Source: Azadirachta indica (Eukaryota; Streptophyta; Magnoliopsida; Sapindales; Meliaceae). Taken from it: a stretch of 64,000 nucleotides of DNA. Within the stretch, counting starts at the first letter, position 1, and each line of letters starts with the position of its first letter. The stretch lies in NCBI GenBank assembly GCA_022749755.1, contig CM040442.1, forward strand, positions 12,932,457 to 12,996,456, read 5' to 3'. Shown here piece by piece: positions 44,879 through 57,984 of the stretch. The notes under the pieces are model-generated. The model was not told the origin of the DNA and made no database searches. It was given only the letters and a program-made list of their open reading frames with translations. Position numbers and translations under genes: made by a program.

Positions 44879-44978
44879 NNNNNNNNNNNNNNNNNNNNNN
44901 NNNNNNNNNNNNNNNNNNNNNNNNNNNNNNNNNNNNNNNNNNNNNNNNNNNNNNNNNNNNNNNNNNNNNNNNNNNNNN
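44879..44978. other. Assembly gap (100 N)
   Basis: Exactly 100 N, the usual placeholder for a gap of unknown size. The sequence on the two sides differs in character (low-copy duplication to the left, AT-rich repeats to the right), so order or distance across it should not be assumed. Confidence 0.99.
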
Positions 44979-47900
44979 TTATAAACTTTTATCTGTAATA
45001 CTTGTAAATTGAGTTTAGTTAAAAAATTCATATTTAATTATTTAATATTAAAAAAATTATCAGTTAAATTTTATTTTTAAATAAAACTTTTTATTTTATT
45101 AATTTATTTACAAACATTATGATTTTAAATTATATCTAACCTTACTATTTTTTTTTGTCATCTCTCTTTATCTTTATGTATTTAAAACAATATCATAATG
45201 TAATTTATATTTCTTTTTAATTTTTCATTGATTTTCACATCGTTTGAATGACTGCCTCATAATTTTTTCTTCGCTCACAATATTAATGAGAAAAAAATCA
45301 TATATCATATAGAAAAATAATGTATTTAATAATATATCTAATTTATTAAAATTTACTCCCTTTGTAAACTATTATTATTATGTTAATATAATCAAAATTT
45401 TTATAAATATAAATATATTTGGCACTTTAAAAGGAATATATAAGTAAAAATATCAGTTTTTCATATTTTTTATTTTATTCAAACATCTTATTGAAATTTG
45501 TATTTTTCTCAAATTTAGATTTAATTTACTTTCAGACTTGAAATATATAAAAAAAAAATACCCTAATCTATTTGTTGTCAAAGTTCTTGACCTTTTGTCA
45601 TATACATATATGATAAAAACGCATATTCAAATTGTTATTTTAAATATTTTTAATATTTAATAATGGGTCATTGTCATCCACTTTTGTTTTCTGTGAAATG
45701 CAGACTATGTATATTTCAATATTTCTTTGTTTTTAAAAGCAATTATTTAACTGTGAAAATTGACAAGTTATTTTTTACATTCAGAATATGTAAGCATAGT
45801 GATTATCGCAAGAAGAGTCCTATATGCCGAGTGATCAATTAATCACAGTTGAAAAAATAAATAATTATATTGGATTGTGATGAGTTTGATTGAGAAGAAT
45901 ATCTTGTTTGCATTCGAATCAATTATGTGTATTTTGTATTTAAACATTCTGCCAATTCACACTCATTCCAAGCAAGACAACCCACCAATGTTGCTTTGAT
46001 TCCTATTTGGTACTCAATGTGACAAGGAAAACGACATGTTACATTCTATTGAAATTTCACTTGCTATTTTTGTTTCTTATTAGACAAAAATATACAAAAA
46101 CTCCTTGCTATCAGCTTTTTTCGTTGAAATTAATAGATTTGTTTACTAAATTAATTTAAATGAACCACTTGAGTTTGGTGTTAGGATCTAAATTCAAGTT
46201 GAATTTGAGTGAGAACTATATAATTGAATTTTTTTTTTAAATTCATTGTTTTTCTATACTAATTTGAATGACCCATTTGAGTTTGAGTTAAGATATAGAT
46301 TTAGATTTGAGTTAGTTTTGATTGAGAATCACATAATAGGATTCAAAAAAGATGTTTTCCCTATAAGTTGACTATCAATATATAAACCTAAATTAATTTT
46401 TTAAAAATATAAATGAATTTAAATATTAAATTATAACATTTTTATCTATAATACTTATAAATTGATTTTAGTTAACAAATTCATATTTAAGTTTTTAATG
46501 TTAAAAAAAATTATTAGTTTAATTTTTTTTAAGTTATTACGGCAAATTATTTCTTTAATTTCATAAAAAATATATTAGTTTAATGTTACAAAATAAATAT
46601 TTTTCCTCTCTAATTTTTATAAAATGATTTGAGTTTACAACTTCATATTTAATTTTTTATTGTTACAATGAGGTATTAGTTTAATTTTTCTTCAATTTGT
46701 TTAGTAATTGATTTAAATAGAATAAAAGTTTTAGTTTTAATTTTATAAAAACTAATTATTAGTTTAATGATATAAAATTATATATTCATTATACTTAAAT
46801 TTTTAAATTTTAAAGGTTTCTCATTTCCATTCATATCTTTAAAAAAAAAAAAAAAGGGTTTAAACCATCTTAGTGTCTTATTTTTTAAAATTAAAGTATA
46901 TCAATGATACTAATGAATAATTAACAATAACCATTTTTCTAGTAGTGCCTGAGGTCATGGCTCTTAGATTTTGCAGAGAATATGTGTATATTACTTCATC
47001 TTAAAAATACTATGTTACCTAAATGCCTTTTATATCAGACACTTTAGGGATTTGGAAACCCTTGAAGCACCAATTTTTTTATTTGCAAGTGATAAGTGTT
47101 CGATCTGTATGTTGAAGGTTTTTTAGCTAGCTTTGTTGTAACTATTTTTTGTCTTGTAAAGGTAAATGAATGCTAGGCATAGGCCAGGAGTGCAGTTGTA
47201 TCTTGGGCTTCATGTTACAGCCCAATAAATTTACTCACAATGCCACTCACCAAATAAATACCCATAATTAACTTTAACATTATTAAGCTTTTAAGCTTTT
47301 CTTTGACCTAACATTTAAATTAACTTTTACATTTTTCACTTTTAAACTAAATTTATTGATTATCTGTTTAAATATATTAAAAACTTCCTTTTATTTGTTG
47401 TTTGCCATAATATTTTAATATTGTTATCTTCTTTTAAAAAATTAAGATAATTGTAAGATTAATTAAATACAAACTTCTAGAAATAAAAGTTTCAAGCACT
47501 TATTTCATGTATCATATATGTTGCAGTCATCAAATTGTGATATTTACGATTGGGATTGTATTTCTAACCAACTTTATATTTTATAATGTAAATTTTGTAA
47601 GATGTGATAAAACTTTAAAAAGTTAAAAAAAAAAATTCTATATAATATGTGCCATCTTTCATCCACATTTAAAATAATTAATTTTAAAATTTTAAGCATA
47701 GGCATAATGTCCTAATTTTGAAAAGAAAAAATGCCCTCTTATTGTTTTAAAAAAAAAACATCTCATTACATTTTACTGTTAGTTACTTAACCTTAAAAAG
47801 TAGTTTTGGGGGGCAAAATAGTAATTAAAAGCTAAACAAATTGAAATTCAAAAAAAATCATTAACATGTAAATAGTGATAGTCGTGGGCATGTGTTAGAA

Positions 47901-49183
47901 ATTAAAAATTAAAAATTAAAAAAGTAATAAAGAATAAATTATGTGCCAATATATAGAAACAATAATAAACCTTAATTTTAACTACAAAATTAGTAATAGT
48001 CCATTAGATAATTAACTTGTAAATTTTTATTAAATTTATTCTACAATAAGAATTTAGGCATTTTGAATTGTTATCATGATTGTATTCTTTTCTTATTTTT
48101 GATATGGTAGTCAAAATTTTATTAAAAAAAAAAAAAATAAAAAAAAATAACTATATCAATAATGACTTTCCATATAATAGAAATTTTCAGTTATCAAATA
48201 AATATAACCAGTTATATAACCAATAAGTATGAAATATAAAACAAATTATAGATTGTAAATTATTCATATAAAAACATACTTTATAGACAACAAGAATGAT
48301 GAAAAAAAATATTATATTAAATATAGTTATAAATAAGATTATGTTAAATTTATAAATAAGATTATGTTAAATAAAAATAAGATTATGTTAAATTAATTTG
48401 TAATAAGATGTTAAATTTACGTGCTAAAATAAATATTACAACAATAATCATAAATTAATTTTTAAAATTATAAAATTTTAACTTTTCAATAAATATTATA
48501 TAAATTAATTTTATAAATAATTAAATTACTATGGTAATTTATTAAAATAATTAATTAAATTTAAACAATTAGTTTCATTAAAGTATTTAAATAAATTAAA
48601 ATGAAATATATAGAAGAGGGATAAAATGGAAAACTCACAAATTTGAAGGAGTGAGAATCATGATTCTCCCTTTCGAAAGAAAAAATATAGCTTATGAACT
48701 CTCATTCCCACATTTTCATCGACTATCAGGATTCCTTCGAGAATTTATTTCTCCTCCATTTCTCCAACACTCTGACCCTGAGGACCAAAGTGATAATTTT
48801 AATAAACGTTAGAGATACTTTCTAACTAATACATCATTTGATTTGATATAACTAAAGTGACATTCCTGAACTATTAAGGATCAGAGTGAGATTGCCCCAT
48901 TATTAAGGACCAAAGTGAATTTTCGTCATCATGTATGATTATTGTTTAAATTTATAATTAGAGAAATGGATTATAGGTCTGTAACAAAGGATTCAAGTCA
49001 ACGGATTAGGAATTTGGCATACAAAATTAAGCTAGTCCTAGGCATCTTCCTGGAGATGGGAAGAACTTGAAAAATAATAATATCATTCCACGGAAACAAT
49101 AAAATAATTAAACAGATTTTTTCTTGGTACTTAAATCTGAGAAAGAGAGACAAAACAATATTATGGCTACTATTGACCATCTT
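44979..49183. other. AT-rich gene-free stretch with diverged repeats
   Basis: No protein similarity was found. 44985-45090 resembles 46434-46530 and, less well, 46600-46690 (AACTTTTATCTGTAATACTT-like start, then TTCATATTTAA). 46140-46330 holds two direct units of about 115 bp (GAATGACCCATTTGAGTTTG-type). 48660-48920 has ACCAAAGTGA words twice, as in decayed MITE ends. These look like old transposon remains without definable ends. Confidence 0.5.
48290..48420 (+). repeat. Short tandem array of AATAAGATTATGTTAAAT
   Basis: Three to four copies of an 18-bp core (48334, 48355, 48378, with a partial one at 48402) are separated by short AT spacers. Confidence 0.7.
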
Positions 49184-50885
49184 TTGGGTAAGGATAATGC
49201 CCTAAAAACATGTAACTTGTATATTATTATTGAAATAAATAAAATTAACATTTCTTTATACTTAATTATGTTTATATTTAAAATAAAAAAAATCCTAATT
49301 TATTTATGTAACTATAATCTTAGTATATATAAGTATTATATATACAAGAGAATTAAAATTATCGATAATAAACTGAAATAATCCGTATTAAATTAATTAA
49401 AGTTGGGTTCTTTAATTGAATATTAGTAGTGCGATCTATTAACATTAACAATGTGATAGTTTTATTTGAACTGTCAATGTAGTGATATTATGGTAAAGGC
49501 ACTTTATATAATATGATTATATAGAACTGGACTAGATATACTTTGAATTCTCATATAAATTTCGTTATTAACTGAGAATTTAAATAATGTCAATAAATGA
49601 TTATATGCAAATCAATCTTAATCCTAAGTAGTCATAAACTCATGCTTATGTTATTAAATATTTTGAGTTACTTGTTAAGATTTGTTCTAATACAAGCTCA
49701 ATACTCATATCTCGGATATTTAATAAGATAAATAACCGGAAATGTGACATACAAATATGGAATCCTTTTTTTCTATTGCAAATTAGAAAGATGGTTCCTT
49801 TAAGTATTAATCTTGAAATTGAACAGTTTGAACGCTTAGTTTATAATTAGTTTATAAATTAACTGTTTAATAGAAAATTAATGGAACTTAAAAATAAAGA
49901 CGTAATAAGAGGGGTAAAACAAAAAATTAACTTAACTTTAATTATGGACCGTTTATAGAGAGTTAAACTGTATGTAGTGATTATATTAATAGACTACTCA
50001 AAGTTTTCTAAGTAAATTATATTTATAATTTTAAGAGTTCAATTTCAAATTTTTATTGGAATAATACTAGAATTAATAAATTAGATTAATTAGTTAAAGA
50101 GTAATTAATTATTTAAATTTATTGGAGCTTGAAATTGTAAGTCCATAGGTCCCTAATACCACCTATTAGATCAACATAGTAAATGATACAATGGACAAAA
50201 TTATTACACTAAATTTTTGTATGTCCAGAAAATATTTTTTTAGAATAAGAGTTTTAAAATATCTTACTAATTAATTAATTCGTAAGATATTTTAAGATAA
50301 ATATCTTTCATTAATATTTAAATAATTTAATTTAAGAAATTAAATTGATAAATTCTCTTAGAGATATTTATCCTCTTTATTGTTTCTTTTAAATATTAAT
50401 TTTGAATTAATTTGGATTTCACTTCTACTAGAAGTTGTTTTACAAAATTTAATTAATTAATTAATTTGATTTTAATTGAAATTGTTTTACTAATTCTATT
50501 AGGATTGTCTTACATATTTAATTAATTAATAAGTGTTATTAATTAATTAAAATAAAAGTGATATAAAAGAAACAAAAAGTGGTGGAAACCTGGGAGCGAT
50601 TGAAAAAAAAAGAGTTTTCTTTTTTTTAACGTTTATTACAGAAAAAAATTAATTTTCTTCAAGATCACCATTGTATTAAAACAGAAGCTCACTCTTCTCT
50701 TCATGGCAACTATTAGTTTACAAACCATTGGTGAAGGAAAACTCGTAACAAAAATATTTTAAAAGCATAAAGAGGTATTTTTTTAATTCCTTCCTTTTAT
50801 TTTTATTAAAATCGTATACTCATATAATTTTTTTTAACTCTCCTCATTTAATTTTTCGCTATGTATTTGATAAAATTTTTCAACA
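49184..50885 (+). repeat. Copia-3 5' LTR (approximate)
   Basis: The right end, TTTTTCAACA (50885), is fixed by the PBS. The left end near TGGGTAAGGATAATGCCCTA is inferred from the family's usual LTR opening. A length of about 1.7 kb would be long for copia, but this is AT-rich sequence without other features. Confidence 0.45.
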
Positions 50886-50900
50886 ATTAGTATCAGAGCC
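50886..50900 (+). other. Copia-3 primer-binding site
   Basis: TTAGTATCAGAGCC follows the LTR end. It differs from the initiator-Met tRNA site TGGTATCAGAGCC only at its first bases. Confidence 0.7.
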
Positions 50901-52821
50901 ACGTTTATATTAGTATAGGGTTTTAATTTTGATGCATGTATGAGTGGGTATTGCATTACTTTTTTTCCTTTACTTTCATAAATGGTATATTTTGTTGTAT
51001 GATAAATTTTGTGTATGATCTTTTGGTTATTAATTGTATAGTTTCCTAGAAGTTAAATTTAATTAATTTTTTATTTTAATTAGATTAAAAATTTTGTAAA
51101 CCCATAAAGGGTATAGGTTCAATGTAATTTATTTTATTATGTAATTATTTGGGAAATCTTAAAATTAGAGTTTGTGAAAATACAAAATAGAAGAGAAGAG
51201 GGGGTTATAGTGGGTAGAGTACGCACTGCACTGCGGCAATTTGCAAGGTAATAACAAGGCGCTGACTTTCAGCCCTTGTTAAAGCAGCATTCGGCAAGAA
51301 TGCTACTGCTTGGGGAAAAATTACGGCATGAAATTTTTTTGATAATTATCAATTAAGTCCTTTTTAGTCTACTTTTATAAAATCCCTTATAGTTTAATTA
51401 AATTTTGCTTGTGGGCTTGCTAAAAAAAATAAAAAATATATATTTTTAGATATATTATTTTTAGGCTTTTTGGGCTATTTAAATAAAAAAAAGGTTAAAA
51501 GTTGAATTGCCTTACTATTATTAAATATTGAGTTTAAGAAAAGTTTTGAGCTCATACGAACATTTATTTATGAAGATTTATTAAGATGGGTTTGTTGTAG
51601 ATTTTAGAAGACTGCTATTTTAATTGGGCCTGTGAGTCTGTATACCTTTATAATTTTAATTAATTATTTGGGTTTATATTTAAATATCCTAAGGAACCTA
51701 CCCAAAGTTAATTAATTGTTAATTATTATTTTTATAAGGTATGTGATACGATAACATGATCATACATAATATCATGCCATTCATAATACCCACTCATTAT
51801 CATTATTGAATGTCATGCATGCATGTCATCATTTCCTTTTAATAGTTAAATATGAATAATGATTATAATTAATTAGATTAATTGAAAAGAATAATAAATT
51901 AAATAATGAGTAATTATGTTTTATAATTAAACTCAATGATTATCTCATTTATTTAATTGGGCTTATCTAAATTAATTGTTAATTTTTAGATTAGCCTATA
52001 TTATTCTATTTTTAATAAAATGTGATTTTATTAAATATATGATAATTATTTAAGCCCATATTAATAGAACTAGGTTATCCTAAATTGTTAGGTCCAATTA
52101 GATTGGAATAAATTATAAACCTAGGCCCAATTAGATTGGATTCTATTAATCTAAATAATTAACCAACATATAATTAGATTCTATATATCTAGTAATTATT
52201 AATATGAGATATAAGTAATTTACTAGGATTATAAAACATAAGAGATTTTATAAGAAGAAACACAATTTTTTTTTTTTAAATAATGAGTGGGAGAGGGATA
52301 TATGACAATATATCCCACAGTCTCCAATGTTAGTACAACACTGTGAGATATAGGTAACGCCTTGTGACGCTTAGATTTTGTCCTCCCTACGGAGGGTATC
52401 TATGCATATTAATATCAAGGTTGGCTTCCTAGTGATAGGGTTCAGATAATGTATTTCAAATTTGACCTAACCTACGGCGGCATTTTTGAGTTAAGTTATT
52501 AAAATCCAAAACAATAGATTACACTCATGAAGATACAAATTAAATTGTTAATTGTATCTTGACAAAAAATAACGATAATTAATAAATGACTGAAAATATA
52601 AGATATTTTGAATTTCGTTTATTAATTGAGATAGTCTCAATTCAATTATATTAGTGTGACTTACGTTATAGCGGCACATTAATTGTAAAATTGAATTATT
52701 GTGATTTAATAATTTAATTATGTGTTTATCATATGCATCATGCATTATGTTTACTATTCCAAAAAATGTTATGATAATAAGTTAAGTATATTAAACGTTA
52801 TATTTAATTATTTCAGCAATT
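50901..52821 (+). other. Copia-3 untranslated leader
   Basis: About 1.9 kb of AT-rich, non-coding DNA lies between PBS and gag. It is long for copia. It contains a GC-richer patch at 51190-51330 and another at 52270-52440, with no open frames of note, and may include later insertions. Confidence 0.5.
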
Positions 52822-53718
52822 ATGTCTGCAACTAATCCTATTATCACTTTACTTGCAAACAAAAAGTTAAATGATGAAAATTTTATAAAATGGAATAGTA
52901 ATATGAATATAATATTGATATATGAGAACCAAAAGTTTGTTTTCTTTAAGAAGTGTTCTTCAAAACCTGTTGCCAGTGCACGTCGTAATATGCAAGAGCG
53001 ATATGATAATTGGATTCAAGCCAATAATAAGGCCCGCTGCTATATGTTAGCTAGTATGAATGATGTGTTTAGATAGAAGCATGAATAGATGGAGACTCCA
53101 TATGAGATATAAGAGCCCTTCTAGGCCATGTTTGGGCAACTCTCAGATCAATTGCATCATGAAACTACACGTAACTACATGAATGCAAAGATGAAAAAAG
53201 GTGTTTTAGTTAGAGAACATGTTTTGGATATATGGTGAAATTACATGAATAAGGCAAAAATCCATGATGTGACCATTGATGAGCATACTCAAGTTAGTAT
53301 TATACTTGAATCATTATCACTGGCTTTTACGCAGTTCAAGACGAACTATATTATGAATAAGCTGAATTATAACATGACTCAGCTACTTAATGAACTGCAA
53401 ACCTTTGAGGTTATCTCTAAAGAGAAGCCTAAAGAAGGTGAGGCAAATATTGCTAAAAATAGGACTACTTCCTTTAACAAGAGCAAAAAGAGGAAAAATA
53501 CAAAAAATGGTTCTAGAGCACAATCTAAGAAAGCCAAGAAAGGCTCCAAAGATAGTAAGAACAAAACACCTAACAGAAAATGTTTCCACTGCAGAGTTGA
53601 TAGGCACTGGAAGAGAAACTGTAAAAAGTATCTCTTTGAGTTGAAGGACAAGAAGAAAGGTAAATCGAATTTACTAGTTCTAGAAGCTTGTTTAGTGGAA
53701 GATAATTTATCTCCATAA
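52822..53718 (+). pseudogene. Copia-3 gag with zinc knuckle
   Basis: MSATNPIITLLANKKLNDEN (start 52822) is followed by FIKWNSNMNIIL and NNKARCYMLASMNDVFR. A stop at 53074 and others to about 53240 interrupt FGQLSDQLHHET and MKKGVLVREHVLDI. The frame reopens at 53245 (IDEHTQVSIILESLSLAFTQ, MTQLLNELQTFE) and reaches a lysine-rich linker and CFHCRVDRHWKRNC, a CCHC zinc knuckle with normal spacing. The role is the element's particle and RNA-binding protein. The start is set by the conserved N-terminus. An antisense open frame (53738-53379) is a shadow. Confidence 0.87.
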
Positions 53719-54120
53719 ATAGTTGATTTAGGAGACACTAATCATATTTATTCTTCATTGCAGATACTTAGTTCTTCCAAGGAGCTTGCTAATGGAGACT
53801 TCACCAGGGAAATGGGCAATGGAGCAGTGGTTTCTGTATTAGCAATAGGGGTTGTTCGTTTACATTTTCAAAACAAATTTATTGTTTTGAACAATGTTTA
53901 TTTTTTTTCTAGTTTTAGAAGAACTTTGATTTTAGTTTCTAAATTGGTTGAACAATTATTTGGCATTTCATTTAATGATAATTAGATTGTTATTTCTAAA
54001 AATGGTTTAAATATTTGTTTAGCAAAAGAAGAAGATGTGCTTTATGTTTTAAGGCCAAATGAACGACCATTGCTTAATACAGAATTATTCAGAGTAGAAA
54101 ATTCTAAACTTAAAAGGCAA
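53719..54120 (+). pseudogene. Copia-3 protease
   Basis: VDLGDTNHIYSSLQ corresponds to the active-site region IDSGATNH, with Ser changed to Leu and Ala to Asp. FIVLNNVYF and LILVSKLVEQLFGISF follow as in the family. A stop precedes the motif (53716) and another lies at 53984. NGLNICLAKEEDVLYVLRPN continues to the gag-pre-integrase boundary. The loss of the catalytic-loop residues would impair proteolysis. Confidence 0.82.
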
Positions 54121-54630
54121 AAAGTTTTCAAAGTGACGAGACATATATTTGGCACCTCAGGTTAAGTCATATTATTTTATATAGAATTAACAGACTCATA
54201 AAGGATGGTCATTTAAAAGAACTAAATATTGGTACTCTACCTGTCTGTGAATCTAGTTTAGAGGGTAAAATGATTAAAAGACTTTTCTCAGCAAAAGGCA
54301 ACAAGGCCAAAGAACCACTCAAACATTTACATAGTGATATCTGTGGCCTATTAAATGAACAAGTTAAAGGTAGTTATAAACATTTTATCAGCTTTATTGA
54401 CGATTAATCTAGATATGGCTATGTATACCTAATGCAAAAAAAATCCGAAACTTTTGGAAAGTTTAAAAAATTTTTAGCAGAAGTTGAAAAGCAATTAAGT
54501 AAATTACTTAAAACTCTTCGATCAGATCGAGAAGGTAAATACCTTGATTCAGAGTTCAAGGATTATTTGTTGGAGCATAGGATTTTATCCCAACTTATAG
54601 CACCTGGAACACCACAGCAAAATGGTGTCT
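54121..54630 (+). pseudogene. Copia-3 integrase, truncated
   Basis: A frameshifted pre-integrase region is followed by KEPLKHLHSDICG (first catalytic Asp kept), FISFIDD then a stop, SRYGYVYLMQKKSETFGKFK, KLLKTLRSDREGKYLDSEFK (second Asp kept) and APGTPQQNGV, where homology ends before the catalytic Glu. The end coincides with the start of a foreign block (54636). Confidence 0.85.
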
Positions 54631-54635
54631 TTATG

Positions 54636-54816
54636 TTTAAGTTTTACTTGTCATGTTTTAGGAGTTTTCATTTGTTTATTTGTTAATATTGAGTTTGTTT
54701 ATTTGAAGTCTTTTTTTTCTTAGCTCTTATAAGTACAGCCCTTCTCTTATAAGATTAGAATTGTTTTGATGAGCTTGATTTTGTCTCGGTTGAATGGAAA
54801 GTCAATGATATTATTG
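54636..54816 (+). repeat. 181-bp direct repeat, copy 1
   Basis: TTTAAGTTTTACTTGTCATG to TCAATGATATTATTG, matched at 57358-57537 with roughly 88% identity by eye. It abuts the truncated copia-3 on its left and the truncated MITE on its right. Confidence 0.85.
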
Positions 54817-54825
54817 ATTCTTTTT

Positions 54826-55018
54826 TCTAATGCCTCATCACCCTCTTGATTCTTTTTTTTTTTATTTTTCCTTTTAGTTCAATTGGTTTATAAAACGGTA
54901 AAATCAAAAATATTTGAAATATTGAAGGGTACAATCAAAATTTAAAAGATATTAAAACAATTATAGAGATTAATGGGGTATTAGTTCAAAAAACAGGGGG
55001 ATAATAAACATTCTCCCC
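54826..55018 (+). mobile_element. Truncated second copy of the Mutator-type MITE
   Basis: It matches 22290-22504: AATGCCTCATCACCCTC, CTTTTAGTTCAATTGGTTTA, GGTAAAATC, AATGGGGTATTAG and the CATTCTCC end. The outer left inverted repeat is missing, and many substitutions mark it as older than the 22.2-kb copy. Confidence 0.75.
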
Positions 55019-55023
55019 TTTAT

Positions 55024-55244
55024 AAATGCTACTTATAGTCCAATGATAGCATTTATGCAAGGCAATTAGAGATCATTAGGTAACTTTTTCTACATGTTAT
55101 TAATTCATTATTGTAGCATCCAATTGATGCTATAAAAAGTATAAAATTTTAGTTACGTTGGCTAACATAGCATAAGCCAAAATGCTACCAATGACATATG
55201 GTAGCATTTTTCATATGCTACAACATGTAAGTTTCTTTGTAGTG
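55024..55244 (+). mobile_element. CACTA-type element end
   Basis: It ends TTTCTTTGTAGTG (55232-55244), the complement of CACTACAAAGAAA, a canonical CACTA terminus. The 200 bp inside it repeat TAGCAT/ATGCTA words in both orientations (about 55028, 55047, 55111, 55127, 55167, 55179, 55202, 55216), the usual subterminal transposase-binding arrangement. The other end was not found, and upstream lies the MITE fragment. Confidence 0.65.
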
Positions 55245-55804
55245 CCCCCTTGTTTTCTTTTTATGGTGTTCCCTTTGCTTCAACTAAGCTCATCTTTCAA
55301 ATACACTTGTTCTTTCCTCCCTTAAACACACTCATCTTTCAAACTTTCCTCAACCATCTATACTTTCCAAACATAAAAAACCTTCAAAATTCAAACCCAA
55401 GAAAAACCAACCATTACCAATTCAATTTCAAAAATTCCCAAAACTTTCCAACATAGTAAAACCTTGGAAAATTGAGGCGAATGCAAGCAAATGAACTCTG
55501 AGTTTGGATTTCCACACAAATGTCAAGTAAGTTTCTACTTGAAAGCAACTTCGTTCTTTAGTTTTACAATTTGGTGAGAAGTTAGAACATGGTGATTATG
55601 GTGGAAGTAATGGAAGTGTTGGGTTGTTGATTTTGTTTGGAATTATTGTGGCTATTCTAAATTGATTGTTAATTTAGAAGTGTTGGTGTTATTTGTGGTT
55701 AATTTTGGGTGAAAAATGGAGGTTAGAGATTGAAATTGGGTGGGTTTCTAAAATTGCACACCAAGTATTTGATAAAATGTTTTAAGTGATGTTGTATGAC
55801 TTGT
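55245..55804. other. Unassigned spacer
   Basis: A CT-rich stretch (55250-55450) is followed by a G/T-rich one, like a 5' UTR and intron, but no coding exon was recognised. The open frame 55250-55456 is compositional. Confidence 0.4.
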
Positions 55805-57357
55805 ATAGTGTGTGTGCAATACCCGCAAGTATACTGTATCATAACAAGTAATATAATGATAAGAGGATGTCGATCATACGAGGAATGCTACTCAATTAAG
55901 TACCGAAAATAATTAATTTTAAATTTATTTCAAGAAATCGAATAATTTGAGTGAGAAAATAAAATAAACAAAAATTAACTACTTAATAAACTAATTAAAA
56001 TATGCAAATTAATGGAATAATTTAGGGCGAATAATTTCATCTTAACTAGTCGCATCCAATTCTTCAATTGATGTTATTTTGATTTAATATCTGTATACCT
56101 TGTTAATTATTCTAATTTATTCGACAATCTCTCTCGAGATCAGTCAAAACTATTTCGCATCTAATAATTTACTATATCTCTATGTGAAATTAATTAAATG
56201 AAAGTGTATTACGATTAGGGATAATTTTCAATTAAACTACGTAAATCATATTAGTACATCTCTATCTAACGTGTAATTTACGGTATTTATCAGACGGTCT
56301 AGATATAATATTCATTTCTCAGCTCATATCAATTCACATTTCATTCAAATACTGGCTAAATATTTAAAAGTATTAATTATCATGATAAATACTCAATACA
56401 GGATATCAAAAAAAAAACAACACAATATTAGAAAATGAATGCTTCTAATAGATTAAATCATTGTCATAAGAAAAATAAATTTAGCCAAACATAAAATAGA
56501 GTTCAAGATTACTCATAAAAAATTTAACAATCAAATACATAATGTCAGTCAACATAAATTGTTCAATTCAATATGAAATTAAAAAGGGAGATAAAGAAAA
56601 ACTAGATAAGGAGAGTTTGAATCCACAATGTTGATGAGAATCTCCCAAGCTCCAGATGAAATCCTGCTTCTTCTTGTTGATTTTTTCTTCTCTCTCTCTA
56701 GCCACCTTCTTTCCCTTTTCCCTCTTTAGAACTCCTTTTCTCCTCTTAGATATGGTGGCTCCTCTTCGGAAAAACAAGAAAATCTAAAAATACCTCTAAT
56801 CTTGCTACTCATTTTAATTTAAAAGTCAAAATCGCTAAATTTAAACCCAGGTGGCGTAGGGGCCTTAAGGAGGTAGAAGGTATGGCGTGGGCGCAGCATT
56901 AATTTTGCCAACAAAGGCAAATCATGCGGCATATTTTAATTGGATCCCTTTACTTTTAATTATTTTTATTTTGGATCTTTATTTGATGTTTTTACATTTT
57001 AATCTTCATTTGTTTGCATTTTGATCCCAAAAAATAAAACTTTGTGATTTCCACGAATGGTTAGTAAACATGCTTTTATGCTCCGTTTACATGATTTTCA
57101 TGTTAAAACACATCAATACCTACAAAGTAAAAATAAAATGCTTAAAATAAAATAATTACTTAAAACATACTAAATAACATTAAGTATGCTACTTAGTAAT
57201 AAATGATTTAAGCATAATTATTTAACAAAAATTAATATGTCAAGTGAAGTTGAGCAAAAAATTCTTAGAATTCATCATTGGAAACACTAAGGAATTTTGG
57301 AATTGCTTTATTGAATATAGTGAGTTTTCCATCGATCACACACAAAATCTTTTTTGG

Positions 57358-57537
57358 TTTAAGTTTTACTTGCCATGTTTTAGGAGTTTTCATTTGTTTG
57401 TTTGTTAATATTGAGTTTGTTTATTTCTATTCCTTTCTTTCCTTAGCCTTTATAAGTACAACTCTTTCTTTTGAGATTAGAATTATTTTCATAAACTTGC
57501 TTTGTCTCGGTTGAATGAAAAGTCAATGATATTATTG
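57358..57537 (+). repeat. 181-bp direct repeat, copy 2
   Basis: Matches 54636-54816. It lies in the internal part of the LTR-element relic, so copy 1 is probably a fragment of another member of that element family. The open frame at 57278-57514 crosses it and is not a gene. Confidence 0.85.
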
Positions 57538-57984
57538 TGATTGTGAACACTTAAATTGTAGAAAATAATAAATGTTGTCCTAAGTCCTTGTTTTGATTTG
57601 TTAACAAATTTATTTTACTAAAGGAGCCCTCAAAAATCTTTGAGCACCGAGTCACAATTGCTTATTGTTTGGAAATTTAGAGAAAGCTTATGTGATTTGG
57701 TAAGGATTTTAAGCTTTAACGAGCTCTTGAACTTAGTTAATGGTCACTTAAGGCGAATTTATAAGTGATATTTCATTAGAGAAATGAATTATGCCATCTT
57801 TGGAGCATTTGATCCTTTCAAGCTAATCTATAAACTATTAATCCTTATTTCACCCATTTTGAGTGTAATTTTCTTTGTTTTGCCCTCATAACAGTTAAAT
57901 AAACCAAAATTCATGGCACTTTGTTTTAGCACCCTAAGAGCTTATATCCTTTTTAAAGTTATTCAATTAAGGGCGGTTGGGTAG

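Larger units (their letters stand above)
49184..54630 (+). mobile_element. Copia-3: 5' portion of a Ty1/copia element (plus)
   Basis: The order is LTR (about 49184-50885), initiator-Met PBS (about 50889), a leader of about 1.9 kb, gag (52822), zinc knuckle, protease, pre-integrase and integrase core up to about 54630. Sequence similarity then stops mid-integrase after PGTPQQNGV. RT, RNase H and the 3' LTR are missing. The truncation point abuts a 181-bp block repeated at 57358. Gag has the MSATNPI opening of a widespread plant copia family. The LTR start is approximate because there is no second LTR to compare. Confidence 0.8.

Noticed and set aside
44777..45031. Open frame spanning the N gap
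   Set aside because: Its continuity is an artefact of translating N residues.
53379..53738. Minus-strand open frame of 119 codons
   Set aside because: Shadow of the lysine-rich copia-3 gag linker and zinc knuckle on the plus strand.
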